From: Brasenia schreberi
Lineage: Eukaryota; Streptophyta; Magnoliopsida; Nymphaeales; Cabombaceae
DNA length: 64,000 bases
Assembly: GCA_036023115.1 (NCBI GenBank)
Contig: JAYKKT010000088.1
Location: 2,493,501-2,557,500, forward strand
Direction: 5' to 3'
The first letter of the stretch is position 1. Every line of letters starts with the position of its first letter. Below are positions 23,501-35,500 of the stretch, one piece after another. The notes beneath the pieces were generated by a model, which was not told where the DNA came from, ran no database searches, and saw only the letters and a program-made list of their open reading frames with translations. The position numbers and the translations under genes are program-made.

Positions 23501-26454
23501 TAAAAAACGAGATGCCTTTAAGATGCCTTTGATGAGATTCAAATGAATGTCGTGTACACAGCAGAATGTATTGGCATGTATCACGGCTGATTCAATGATA
23601 TTTCCTTGAGATATAAAATTCTACAAGGCATAACGTAGTTGGCCTATATTACGGCTGATTCAATAATATTTCCTTGAGATATAAAATTCCAATTGATGAT
23701 ATACCACAATCCCTTTGGTAACGTGATCTGATTTATGATCTTGGCTTGCACCAAGGCTGATTCAAAAGAGGCACAGAAAGCTTGTTCCAAACGTGCACAT
23801 CTTCTTATATAGAGAATGAAATAATATTGTTTTTTCTGTACCAATCGTAGAAAGACTCACACGTGTACTTTTGTGTTTTTCAGGAATTGGGGACTTCAGC
23901 GGATTGCTAAATCTTCATAGAAGGCTCTAATACCATGTCGGTTTGATGAGGAATCTCTCAACAAAATCAATCAGATATTGAAACAAAGAAGAAATGGGCT
24001 GGTCGGCTGCTTCTGTCTGCCGCCACCTTCATTCTATTATCTTATTCTCATTACAACCCTAATGACAGCAACTTAATATAACTTAAAGGACTAATATGCC
24101 CTTAATTAGTACTAACACTTACATCATTAATCATCGGTCCTAATGGATCAGATTATGATCCATTAGGATCCGAATTACAAGACACAATATGACCCATTTA
24201 ACTATACTAATTCATGACATAGACTCATACTAACAACTAATTATCTCTAACACATGTACGGTAAGGAAAGCTTCCAAATAACAAAAAAATGAAAGCTATC
24301 GAGTATTCATGTTTCCTTCACGTGAACCAGGCTGATGTTTTTAAAAAGCTTTCCACTTAACCATTTATCAATGCCATGAAACTGACCCACAACTATGGCA
24401 TAGAACTCCATCCAAATCCATGGTTATACCACCCATAAAAAGCTAAATTACATTCCTGAGGTTCTTAACAACATCAAATTATTAGGAAACAGCAGGAAAC
24501 AAAGCATGCAGAACGCAAAAATAGGGATAACACCATTAGTTAGAAGTACGTGTCAGCTGAAGCATTGCACCAATAAACAGTGCAAGAATAGGGAGAACAT
24601 AAAGAAAAGCAGGGTGGTTAGTATAAAGGGAACTCTGCTAACAAAAAGTGAGGATTTAATGCAAGCACCAAATTCTTGTATGCCTGTTAGAAGTCAAACT
24701 GCTATGCAACTGTATGCTTCTTTTCTCATTCTCTACTTTTGTGAAAGTTTGAGAGAGAGAGAGAGTCTATTAAAACAACTCCAAACAGATTTAAGTGACT
24801 TGCACCTCCAATATGATCAAAAGTGGTGTTTATAGCTGCAACCCACTTCTTTTGTTCTGCATTGGCTTTTTCTACGAGCATCCGCCTATTTACCTCTTCA
24901 GCTAATTTTGCCTCATGGGCTCTCCCTTCTGCTTCTGCCATAGCCCTCACTCGGATGGTTTCACGCTCCATCTCTGCTCGTGCTTTCTCAGTTTGACGGC
25001 GTTGAGCTTGAATTTCTTCCTCTGTGGCACGGCGTGCTTGCTCCAGTCTTATGGCTGACTCCTCTTGCATTTTCACAAGTTCTTGGTTCCTAGCTCTCTG
25101 ACTTTCATTCTCTGCCTGCATGTATGAAAAAGAGCAGCAGATGTAAAAAAACAGCAACCTTCCAAACAAGATCACAAGGCATGGCAGGTCTATAAGGAAT
25201 AAAACCTGCATTCTTTTCCTGGACAACTCATCCTCATAGCGAGCCATTTGAGCTTTTGTTTGTGCCTGCTGTTGCACTAGCTTTTTCTGCTCCTCATATA
25301 TTACTTTTTGCCTTTCCTATGAGAACAAAAAACAACACGGATAACATGATCATCAAGAAAACCAGGCTTTCAAGCACATCAAACGAAAAATATCAGAACA
25401 ACGGGATTTCCTTTACAGCCAAGGCTTCAACATCGCATATATGTTTCTACCAGAAATTCTTACCCTTCCAAGCACAAGAAATTTTATTATAACAAGTATT
25501 GACACAACAAGTAATTTAACTAAGAAAATTTAATATAACAAGAATTGACACAACAAGTAATTTAACTATCAGGGACCACTACCAAAACAACCCAACATAG
25601 GGTTATTAAAATAACCTTCAGCATAGAACAACGGACCACTACCAGATAGTCAGATAAGTTTTCATCAAATTTTTACTTGGGAAAAAAGTGTAATGTTTTA
25701 CGGATCTTACAGTCTCATGCTGAGCTTGCAATGCTTGAAACTCTGCTTTCTTAGCCGCCAATTCAGACTGCCTTGATTCTTCTTGCTTCCTCATTAGTTC
25801 GAACACCTACACATACATCCAATGATCAACAAGAAACCAACAAAAACTGAACCTTTTAAAGAAAAGAAGAAGACCATTCTAAAATTTGCTAAGCAATAAA
25901 CAGGAGGCCATGATGAATACTTTAAACTGAGCAAGAGAAAAGTACATTGTGACCAAGTGATCCAAACCTAATCTAATCATATAAACTGAAACTTCAGATT
26001 AAAGTATCTAAAACAACTCAAGACAAAACAGAATACATTGGAGGAAATTAATATGGCGTGGTTGATTTAAAGCTCAACGATACAAAATACATGATCAAAA
26101 TGCGGAATTTGTTTAGCTTATGCCCACTAATTCAAAGACAATGAAGTATATAAGAATCTACTTATGGAAAAAGCCAACCTTCTTGGCGTCGGGCGACTTG
26201 TTGATCTTTCTCAACGCCTCGGCTCCTCGCTCCAGTGCTTCCGGATCGAACCCGGCCGCCGTCGTCCTTGGATTATCGTTCCGAACCCGCGTTTCTTCTT
26301 TCGGTGGTTCTGCTGGCACTGGCGGTTGCGCCGGAGACTGAGGGGCGGCAGAGAATGACGGTAATTGGAAGGGACCGTCTGCAAATGCTTGCTCCATCGT
26401 CAATGAGGCCGACGCCAACGCAGAAACCAACCCTATAGCTCGCGCCTTGGCCAT
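11544..26454 (-). CDS. ATAD3: ATAD3-type mitochondrial AAA+ ATPase (8 exons, 623 aa)
   Basis: Coding exons, 5' to 3': 26454-26179, 25806-25711, 25316-25206, 25115-24806, 14151-14061, 13049-12722, 12532-12384 and 12054-11544. All have GT-AG junctions and matching phases. Residues 1-92 include [20 protein letters not shown] and a Pro-rich stretch; about 93-255 is a charged coiled coil ([20 protein letters not shown]). A hydrophobic segment near 275-292 ([16 protein letters not shown]) precedes the AAA+ module, with Walker A GPPGTGKT at 387-394 and Walker B LLLFIDE at 441-447. Downstream come [17 protein letters not shown] and the C-terminal [20 protein letters not shown]. Length and order match plant ATAD3 homologues. 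The family is anchored in the mitochondrial inner membrane and tied to nucleoid and membrane organisation. Intron 4 (24805-14152, 10.65 kb) hosts two copia elements in the gene's own orientation; whether it still splices efficiently cannot be judged here. Confidence 0.95.
12299..12333 (-). mobile_element. 35-bp LINE tail insertion with 20-bp TSD
   Basis: GAAGCCAACAAAGAAGTACA occurs at 12279-12298 and again, perfectly, at 12334-12353. The 35 bp between them reads, on the minus strand, CCGTCTGGTATGGGAAAAGG then CTTAGTTGTTGTTGT, which is the 3' end of the RTE LINE seen elsewhere in this window. It is an extreme 5'-truncated target-primed insertion in ATAD3 intron 7. Confidence 0.88.
14990..15405 (-). 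repeat. 3' LTR of the older copia element
   Basis: On the minus strand it begins TGTTAAATTATAATTGATTG right after the polypurine tract and ends TTGTTTACA, giving the usual TG...CA termini. It is longer than its partner because of indels. Confidence 0.7.
15409..18638 (-). pseudogene. Gag-pol remnant of the older copia element, reverse transcriptase missing
   Basis: Minus-strand traces in order: Gag N-terminus at 18537-18346 ([19 protein letters not shown]) and more Gag at 18165-17983. A protease site at 17624-17397 has [10 protein letters not shown] where families usually have a DSG triad. The GAG pre-integrase/integrase zinc region is at 17124-16894 ([15 protein letters not shown]). A post-integrase block near 16400-16270 reads [10 protein letters not shown]. 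RNase H is near 15910-15780 ([16 protein letters not shown] by frame). The reverse transcriptase catalytic block that should lie between the last two is absent, so an internal deletion is likely. Many stops; not functional. Confidence 0.75.
18655..18994 (-). repeat. 5' LTR of the older copia element
   Basis: Shares order and sequence with 14990-15405 but has deletions. It lies immediately beside the primer-binding site at 18639-18654. Confidence 0.7.
18998..19314 (-). repeat. 3' LTR of the young copia element
   Basis: Minus-strand termini are TGTTAGAG...ACCGACA. It contains a perfect 12-bp-arm palindrome, CCTAATGGATCA and TGATCCATTAGG around a 5-bp loop, at 19201-19229. Confidence 0.95.
19315..23140 (-). 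pseudogene. Copia gag-pol, frameshifted
   Basis: Minus-strand blocks in order: Gag at 23139-22825 ([20 protein letters not shown]) and a Gag tail with a zinc knuckle begun as [10 protein letters not shown] near 22265. The remainder of the knuckle (QEYC) is in another frame. Protease-linked sequence at 21918-21673 precedes integrase at 21663-21253 ([33 protein letters not shown]). A post-integrase block lies at 21222-20890 ([14 protein letters not shown]). Reverse transcriptase at 20586-20251 carries DVKNAFLHG and the catalytic YVDDM. RNase H traces run from 20070 to about 19620. Several frame changes and stops separate the blocks, so this copy cannot make an intact polyprotein despite its near-identical LTRs. 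Confidence 0.88.
22361..22522 (-). repeat. 81-bp (27-codon) tandem duplication in Gag
   Basis: Sequence from 22361 recurs from 22442 with few changes. On the minus strand each unit encodes [16 protein letters not shown] plus (A/T)FIGR. The unit length is a multiple of three and keeps the frame. Confidence 0.85.
23936..24252 (-). repeat. 5' LTR of the young copia element
   Basis: Same 317-bp unit as 18998-19314 with one substitution. The palindrome is present at 24139-24167. Confidence 0.95.
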
Positions 26455-27356
26455 TCCGCAGTTACCCACGAAGCAAAACCCCAAAAATCCGAAACTGCCA
26501 ATGCACCAACTTGCCGAAACGACGTTAACAGACGAATGATAATCGACTATGAACCAATAAAACAAATGAACAAAACTGTAGAATAACGTACTCCCCAACA
26601 AGTTTCTGAGGAACTTTTAGTGGATTTCTAGGGTTTTGGTGTGGTTTATGCAGCGAGGAAAACGACCTCTCGCTGCGTTGGAGGATGGAAGGTTTTAGGG
26701 CGGCCAGCAAACCCCTTCCTCAAGAAACTTTCGGTTGTAAGAGGGTTTGGGGTTTAACACTCTGCCTTTGACCAACCGACTCGGCAGGGTTCAGGTTGGC
26801 TCGGATCCATACCCAACCATCATCCATCGTATCTTAACATATACATGAATCAATTGTCAAGCAATTTACAATATTTTGGGGTACAATGGAGAGGCCGAAG
26901 GTAGATGAGCACGCTGGTATCGAACTCATGACCATCGACTCACGAATCCAAACAACGAAGGTAAAGCATTTCTTTAAACTATTATTGGTTACAATATTTT
27001 TATTTTTATTTTTATTTTATGAGATATTTCCTTATATTTTATATTTTTTTCTTTGAAGAATGAAGTTTCTCTTTTAACAGAGTGTTACAAGGCACAAACT
27101 TACGTACTTGCTCGTAGAAGCACTTGTATGTTGTATGATAATTGCGACCATATTTCCAAGCCCATTTATATATAAAGCAAGTCCTCACACTTGATCCTCT
27201 ATAAACCAGAAACGTTGCAACCCCTTCTAAAGTGGTCACTAGAGCTAGGTGAGTTTGATACCAGACACTCTCCTCGATAGGCCGTTAAGGTCCAGACCTT
27301 GGTTGAACTAGTAGCAGAATGTTAGTTCCCTTGCGAGTGGAGTGCCACCAGGAATA
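26455..27356. promoter_or_regulatory. ATAD3 5' flank and adjoining intergenic DNA
   Basis: The first few hundred bases upstream of the ATAD3 start at 26454 should hold its leader and promoter. I see no unmistakable TATA element. Beyond about 26800 the DNA is intergenic and includes a minus-strand SINE-like unit. Confidence 0.4.
26875..26960 (-). mobile_element. tRNA-like SINE fragment
   Basis: Read on the minus strand: CATGAGTTCGATACCAGCG (B-box-like), then GTGCTCATCTACCTTCGGCC and TCTCCATTGTACCCC. This is the same body order (GTTCGATACC, GTGCATCTA, CCTC, CATTGTA) as the copy at 62930-63048. Confidence 0.6.
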
Positions 27357-27499
27357 AGGAGTGTTCATGGTTTGGTTTGGTTCAGTTTTACCAAACCGCC
27401 GGTTTTGGTTTGATTCGGTTCTAAACCATGGTTCTACTTATTTAAGAGTTTTGCTAAATATAATGATTTATGTCCTGAAATTATTTGGATCTACTGTTC

Positions 27500-27562
<63 letters not shown>

Positions 27563-27927
27563 AGGTTATAAAACTCGTATGTAAACTTATAAACTTGTCA
27601 AGATTTAAATTCATGCATGTATATAAACTTATATGTATACATGTTCACATTTCATATGTATATAATGTTATAAAACTCATATACATAAACTTATAAAGAT
27701 TTACATCTACATGTATATAAACTTTATATATATTCATATTTTACATGTATATAATGTTATAAAACTCATATATATAAACTTATTTACATGTATATAAACT
27801 TCTTTTATATATATATTGGTTCGGTTCAGTTCCAACTCTGGAACCAGGAATTGAACCGCCACGTTTTCCACCTGCTAGAACCAAACCGCCTATTCGATTC
27901 GGTTCTATCGGTTCCATGAACACCCCT
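27357..27927. mobile_element. hAT-like MITE with 8-bp TSD
   Basis: The flanks are ACCAGGAA at 27349-27356 and again at 27928-27935. The termini TAAGGAGTGTTCATGG and, reverse complemented, AGGGGTGTTCATGG are inverted repeats, followed by GGTTTGGTT / GAACCGA-rich subterminal DNA. The middle is AT-rich with a TA microsatellite (27500-27553) and repeated ATGTATATAAACTTATA units. There is no coding capacity. A second copy begins at 63654. Confidence 0.85.
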
Positions 27928-28279
27928 ACCAGGAAAGTTGCAGTGGTGTAGTAACGCTCGTGTCGCCCATCGGAAAATAATTTTAACAAGCCTTAGGGTT
28001 CTATGGTGGCAACTCACTCGTTCTTCTTCTTCAGTTTTTGCGCTAGTATCCAAACTAAGGCTGTGAAGTCGATCTCAGCCCTCTTGATTGCTCTTGTTAT
28101 GACTAGTTCAATATTCATGGCCTTCAAATGAGAGGATGGAGGAATGTCTGTTGTTGAAAGACCTGAAGTTATCTTCTTCTGTTAGGTGAGTTAACACTGT
28201 GTGCTAATCATATTATGGTATTTATGTTAAATGATTTTTGACTTTTTCATAATAAAAAGCTTTAGTGGAATGACATTAA

Positions 28280-28545
28280 TAAATGACAGAACGAGAAAAT
28301 ATTATTTAAGATGTTTTGGATATGTAAAAAAATGAAAATGGTCAACGAAAGTTTTAATAAAAAAGTATGAAAACTAGATTGTGAAAGGGTAACAGAAGAA
28401 AAGAAGGATCATAAAAGCATCGAAAGAAAATATTTAGCTTTTGTTGAGTTAACTGTTAGTATGACACATGATCGAGATCTATGAAAACAAAGAATTCATG
28501 CAGCCAACCAATCAATATGGGATAAGACTTAGTTATTGTTTGTAT
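28280..28545 (+). mobile_element. RTE LINE 3' fragment
   Basis: Aligned by eye with 60055-60300: GAGAAAATATTATTTAAGAT, then GACACATGATCGAGATCT, AAACAAAGAATTCATGCAGC and a final ATATGGGATAAGACTTAG. It encodes a degraded end of the LINE ORF and has no intact frame. Confidence 0.75.
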
Positions 28546-29267
28546 AACCAAAAAAACTTAGGTATTAAGGAGCCATTTTAGGGGCTATATAAGAAACCAC
28601 TCTCTCAACTTGGTTCATCTCGTCTCGTAAAAAGATGATGAGCCCTTTGACATGCTTGAACATAGAGTGTCTTGCTAGTTGTCGACTCGGTTCGTTCAAA
28701 ACAATCCAAGTAACGAACACGAATTGTTCAGTTCATTCGATTCATTCGACTCGCTTATCAGCCCTGGTTTGAACTCACATCCTCAATGAACCAAGCCTTC
28801 ATCAATGGACTACAATCCCAGTGCTGCTGCTCTTGCCTGTATTTGATGATCAATGTGGCTCTCAGTACCGTAGAGGCTTGTAATTCAGTCTTAGCTTTGA
28901 GCTGAGGCCTCTCTCTTTTATTTTTTATCCAAACAAAAGAGAATATAGGAGGTAATGCGAATATTTCAACATTTTTGAGGGTATATGTAATTTCATCTTA
29001 AGGAAGGCAGTTACTTAAATTTTCCCACAAAAATGTCATCCCTTTTTCTTCTCCTCCTTCGTTTTCCTCTCTTTTATATCCTTTTCAGGTTTTGGTTCTC
29101 TCTCTTGCAGCGTTGTCGATCTCTCTTCCTTAGAGAGCACGCTATCAGATCGCCCCCCCTGGAGAGAGAGAGAGAGGCTGACGATTGGGGAGAAGTTCGA
29201 GTGGAAAACCCTAGGATTGCATCGTTGGAGTGCCCTGTTTTGGTCTCTCTTTTCTGCCGGAAAATAG
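28546..29267. other. Intergenic DNA and RPN9 promoter/leader
   Basis: Near 28640-28762 lies a run of GTTCGTTC / ATTCGACTCG words ending GCCCTGG. Its reverse complement (AGGGCTGATAAGCGAGTC) resembles AGGGCTGGTAAATGAGTC at 59343, so both may be ends of one small DNA element. The last 250 bp are CT-rich, as expected for a plant leader. Confidence 0.45.
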
Positions 29268-29472
29268 ATGGCGGCATTGAAGTATTTGGAGTCGCAGATC
29301 TCGGCTCAACCGGAGCTCGCCGAGTGGTATAACTCCCTCGCCGATTTGTATCAGAGGAAGCTCTGGCACCAGCTCACTCTCAAGCTCGAGCAATTCGTTG
29401 CCCTCGCCGTCCTCCAGGTGAATCTATATCAAAAGTTCTTTTGATGCTTTTATAACATTGTTGCGAATTTCT

Positions 29473-29562
<90 letters not shown>

Positions 29563-32500
29563 TTTGCGGAATTAGTCTTGCTTGCTAGTCTGTATATGGA
29601 ACGTTATTTCGTTTGCAGCGTGTCTGGTGTGTGTTCTTATCTAGAAAATGGGGAGAAGTTGGGTTTTGCATGCTCAACGGCAGGGTGCTCTTAGCGCCGT
29701 TACTGCTGGTGGGGAGTTCGACTCCCGGCGGGTGCGTGTGTGTGCGTGTGTTAGGCTTCGGCCTCCTCTTGTAACCAAAAAAGGAAAGAAAGAAAAGATT
29801 GGGATTTCATGTCTTGGATCATGAACTTTACCGGGAGTTCCTTCTGAGGTGGGAGGTTCAACCATCTTCCTATTTGCATAGGTTTCTTCCTAGTATGTAG
29901 CGTCATCTGGTGTGAGTCAAAAAGGATTTGATGGGGGAAGTGAAGGTAATTTTGTTTATAAAATACATTATGTCCTTATTGTTGGTGCCATCATAACGAG
30001 ATGACCGATTGAGTATAGGTATTTAGGAATGGGTAACAGTGTAAGTATTTCGTTGATGGAAAGATAAGGGTATTTTTGTTACCATATTTCACAAAGGGAG
30101 AACGTAATTTACGCTTGGGTGTTCAAATCTACTAATGGGACAGACAATGGGCAATATTTTGGGGAAGTTGGCGTATCATCTGTGTTGGTTTGTGACGTCA
30201 TAAAAGGATGATGTTGGTTGATGGTGCATGAACCTTTTATTTGTTTGGTAAATCCCCAAGACAGGAAACCTCAGAATTTGCGGAAGAGCTTTGGGACCTT
30301 TAATTTCTTTTGTTTGAACCATTTCATAGAGTTTTTGAGTTGGTGGAGATGTCGAGATATTGGGTTTCCTACGGGGTCAGGAAGCGTTCCATCAAGTACA
30401 CGGTGAAATTTCTACTAAGCGAATGGGTGTGATGTGGTGGTCTGGTTTGCTACTCTAGGAATCAGCACTAGCATTTATGGAAACCACTTATATCTATAGT
30501 GTCACAAGTTCACTGCTGCATCTTTTTGCGTCAAGTGTATCACGTTCACACCGCATTCTGTAAGTTAGTAAATTGCCTCTCTTCATCAAGTTGTAATGTT
30601 GTGCTCACAAGAGTCGAAGGTGGGAGGCCTACTCCCAAATGCACAAGGATTTCTAGAACCCTCAATTTGTCGTAACCCTAAAGAATGTGTAACCAATAAA
30701 AACTGATGTCATCCCTTCGAGCTACAGTTGTTAATATCCTATCCAATGTAAAGTAAAAGACAGTGTTATGTAGGGCGTGTCTGGTTGGTACATGGTCATT
30801 AGTTTGTGGATCCTGCATTGCAACTGGGTCTATGTTAAAGGAATCTTGAACAGATGAGTGCAGTATGTCGCATAATACTCTACACAAAACTGAAAGCTAA
30901 TTGTCACATAGTTCATGACTCAGTTGCAAATCTAAGAAGTGTTCACCAGTGCTAAATTAGACCAGCTATGGATGTATTTTGCTTTCTTGTACAAGTAAGC
31001 TACGCTCTTAAATTCTAGGGATCCTGAGCCATACGGTCAGTTATCTAATCTAGGTTGAGAAAGTTGATTGGTTTTCTCTGGTGGTTTCACATTAGAAGAT
31101 GCATTTCTTTGCGAAAATGATATCCAGGTCATGCTGATACACACACACACACCTCCGAACGAAACTCACCACCTATGGGTGGGCATCAGAGTGCCCTAAG
31201 CGAGCTAAAGCTTTGGGTGGTGTCAGTTGCTGATGTTGTTAACATCCAATGTATGGCGTAGTAATGGACTTGCTCTTGTAGTTCAAGAATGTTTAAGTTT
31301 ATGCCCTATGAAAGAGATCAAATAGCATTATTTATTGATATAGAAAAGCTTAAGATAGGATATCAAGAGATGTTCTTTGAAAAACCTTGAAAAAGAGAGG
31401 TATCCCATTGACATACATAAATCTTATAAGAGAAATGTATGATGGTGCAAAAATATGTATGATGACTCATGAAAGAATGACAGACTCATTTGAAGTTAAT
31501 ATTGGGTTACATCAATGCTCAATTTTAAGTCCATATTTATTTGTATTGGTCATTGATGAGTTAACAAAACACATTTAAGATGAAGTACCTTGGTGTATGT
31601 TACTTGCAAGGAAAAAGTTGATAGAAAATTGGAACTATGGAGATAAACATTAGAAAGTAAAGGCTTCCGACTTTGTAGAACAAAGGCAAATATATGGAAT
31701 GTAAGTTTGATCATTTGGTACTTCAGAGGATATAAAAATTAAAATTGGCATACATTGCATCCCTCATAAGAAAAGTTTTAAATAACTAGGATCAGTTTTT
31801 CATAGTGATGGAAAAATTGGTGGAGATTGTACGCATAGAATTAATGCCGGTTTGTTGGTTAAAATAGAGAAGGGCATCTGGTATTCTATGTGATAAGAAG
31901 ATACCGTTAAAGTTGAAAGGTAAATATTATAGAGCAACAATTAGACCTTTATGTTTTATGGGTCTTAATGTTGGGAAAATCAACATGGATAAAAGATGTT
32001 CGTAGCATAAATAAAGATGTTGAGATGAATGAGTGGTCACACAAGGAAACCGTATACATAATGAAGTTATTATAAACAAATTGGGAGTAGCACCAATAGA
32101 GGATAAAATGAGAAAAAATCATTTAAGATGGTTTGGACATGTATAAAGATGACCAAAGAACGCCTCATAAGAAGATATGAAAAACTAGATTGTGAAAATG
32201 TTAAAAGAGGAAGAGGATGACCACAAAAGTATTAGAAAGAAACAATAGAAAATGATCTAGTTTATATTGAGGTAACTGCTAGCATGGCACATGATAGGGC
32301 TCTGTGGAAACTCTTTTGGTATTGTGTCTATTCTTTTATGGGAAGAAACTACTGGGATTGTGGATATTGTTAATAGGTGCATTGGTTTTTGTTGGAGCTG
32401 TCTCTTGATGGGACACCAACTTGGCTAATACATGGAGGAGGTTTAATTTCTCTGCTGCTTCTCAGAGGACCTCTTTCCACATTGTGTTGTGATGTTTGTT

Positions 32501-35500
32501 ATTTCTGGGATTATATCTTTATGGCAACGAAATGGTTGAGAAAACTTGTCCTAGTATTACAAGTGTTTGTAACTGAGAGGATATTTAGAACAAGATGACT
32601 CAGAAATGGTGAACATTGTTTTACTTGATTTGCACATCAGTCTTGGTGCAGTTATGGCATCAGATTGAAACGGATGCTTGAGGTTGGGTTCACTTGATAA
32701 GTTGTTTCATGTTGTAGGGGTGTACCTTAAATATTTAGTTGTTTTTCTAATTTTTCTGTGGTTTTGTATTCATTTTTCTGTTTTCCTTTGGTTCTTCTAA
32801 TCTTTTATTGGTGACTGTCATTCATCTTCTAAAGTTTAAACCTATTTCTCTATCAAACACTGTATCTGTAGTTGCAGCAGTCTTGACAGGTGGGTATTCT
32901 TAGTTGTAGGTGATTTTTTAGTAAGGTTGAATGACATTTTAGAACTGCCAAATCACCCAGAAAGGGTATAGCTCAGTGATAGGTCGTTTGGCCACCTGAC
33001 TGTAGGTCAGGAGTTTGGTATCGGTTGTACCTGGTAAGGGTCACCTGATCTCCAGCTTGCCAGTAAAGAAAAGGTTAAAGAACTGCAATGTCATTACTTA
33101 TGAGTCGATGTATATTATAGGATGAAGCGTCTAAGATGTAGCCCTTACCTTCATGATATTAATAATGGTATGTGCTACAAGTGTTAAATTGTATACAAAA
33201 GATGACATATTTGTTCTGATTGTAACTCTGTACAGAGGGGGGAAGACCGTGACATGATACTTAATTCTGTATACAGTTTTATTGTTTCTAATTCTCAATG
33301 CCGACCAATATCTTTTCCTTATCTTTTTTAAGTGCTTTTATTATGTTCTTTATATTTTAGCACTAACAAACTTGCTTTGAACTCATCTCATGGGACATGC
33401 TTGGTTATTACTCAGGCTGGTGATCGGCTCATACAATTGTATCACAATTTCATCTCTGACTTTGAGACGAAAATTAATCTGCTCAAACTTGCACACTTTG
33501 CTGTAATAGTTTCACGTCAGTACACAGAAAGTGAAGCTGCAATTAGCTATCTTGAAGGAGTGATTGAGAAGCTTCGTGCCACTAGAGAAATGAGGATAGA
33601 GGAACCAATTCTTTATGTAAGGATGCAGATAGCTGCATCTGAGCTTCAAAAAGGGGATAAAAAAGAGTGCAAGAAGCTTCTTGATGAAGGGAAAAACACC
33701 TTGGACAGCATGACTGATATTGATCCATCAGTTTATGCAAGCTATCATTGGATTTCATCCCAATATCACAAAACTCTCCAGGATTTTGCCGAGTTCTATA
33801 AAAGTGCTCTTCTTTATTTGGCATATACGACCGTAGATACTTTATCAGAACCATTCAAGCTGGTACTCTCTCTCTCTCTCTCACACACACACACAAACAC
33901 ACTCATTCACTGTGTGTGAGTGCACATGTGTATGCATGTGCTTGTATGTGTGTATGCAGGTGCATGCATTTTGAGTAGTACTTGTAGCTAGAATTTGGTT
34001 TATGAAAGAAGGGCTTATCTATATTCACTCTCCCAAGAGTTTCTTGAGAAAAACTTCATGAAAATCTCTTCTGGAAAAAAAGAATGCTAAAAAATACAGA
34101 AAATGAGAATCGTGACAATAGCTTGAATAAGCATTTTTTATGCTGTTTGTCTGATCTCAAAATGTTTTATGCCTTTTAGTAATTTGTCTAAGCTGTCTTG
34201 CAGGACTTGGCATTTGATCTCTCCTTGGCTGCACTTTTGGGTGACAATATCTATAACTTTGGAGAGCTTCTTGCGCATCCAATTGTATGATAAATTGGAC
34301 AACTGTTTTTCCTTATTTTTTTAGCATTGATGGTCTTGGTTCTGTGTTAGTGTATCTGATGTACTCTGTTTGAACTTGTGCAAAAGAGTTGTGTTTAGGT
34401 GTTACTCGATTTTCAATCTGCCCCACCTTGCACATTTATCCTTAAGGAATCCTTGTACTTCTACATGATGTATTCTTAGTTGTAACTCTTTTCTCTTGTT
34501 TTGTGAGTTTTTAAGCAACATATAGTTGCCTTCTAGCTAAACCTTTTCCGTTCTAAATCATATAAGGCAAGTGATTCTTAACATACAATCTCAATGGCTG
34601 TCGAATGATATCTGTTATCAATGTGGAGTCTGATTTTGTGTCCAAGGATTCATTTGTCAGTATCTCTATACTTGTGGTGTTGTGAACTTCATAAGTTTGG
34701 GCAGTTGTTTCCTGGCATATTTAGGTTTTCTTACAAGATTAAAAAGCCATTGCAGATAACTCTCATGTGGTGAATTCCATGTTGAATTTTTTGGTTGTTG
34801 GAAGTTCTGGACCAGTTACTAATTCCATTACCTAGTTAGTATTAATTTATTATTATCAGTGTATCTAGAAGATGACTTCCATATTGCGCACTTGCAGTCA
34901 CCACGGCTTGGCTTTGATACCAATTGGCTGAAACTGATTCTGCAGTTGTTGTTCTCAAGTAAGTTCTTGAGAACGTAAGTGTAGGCATCAGATCACCCAG
35001 CCCTAAAGCAGGCCTTCTAGTCAGGTTCAGGCGGGAGCAGGTTTGGGAGGTCATTTTTTTTTAACCTGGCCCTAGTGGCCTGTTTTCTGAGCAGCCTCCG
35101 TTCGGACCCCAAGAGCTGGCCCATAGTATATGGGTTACCTGGGAGCTGGATGGGTACCTGCCAACATAACGCATGTATTTGTCATTGGTCTTAGAGTGAC
35201 TATTTTATCCTGCATGCTTGAGAACATTCAATGGAGAGCTCATTTTGAAGATTCCTGATTAGGTTCAGTTAGTTGGTATCAAAAACTTGATATTCAAATC
35301 TAGTACTACAGTTGTTTTTTTATGTCTTAATATGTTTCTTTACGATACAGAGGATGGTAGTTTCCTACACACTACTAACACTGTTCACTTTGGGCACACA
35401 TTAAAGGGTGAGGGCAGGAGTGTCATTTATAAATTTTAAAGGGTATTTGAAAAAGCAAAAAAGGCAAGCAAAAAAAGCAAGCATATGACACCCTGGCCTC

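Larger units (their letters stand above)
18998..24252 (-). mobile_element. Young Ty1/copia LTR retrotransposon at the edge of the older one
   Basis: Two 317-bp LTRs (18998-19314 and 23936-24252) differ at one position (ACAATACGAC versus ACAATATGAC). The 5-bp target duplication CATGT flanks the element at 18993-18997 and 24253-24257. The primer-binding site TGGTATTAGAGCC (minus strand, 23935-23923) abuts the right LTR. The polypurine tract GAGGGGGAAG lies beside the left LTR. Total length is 5255 bp. It sits in ATAD3 intron 4, transcriptionally parallel to the gene. Confidence 0.95.

Noticed and set aside
32962..33033. Functional tRNA gene
   Set aside because: The A-box and acceptor pairing look good, but the T-arm reads GAGTTTGGTATC and the anticodon arm does not fold. 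SINE head is a better fit.
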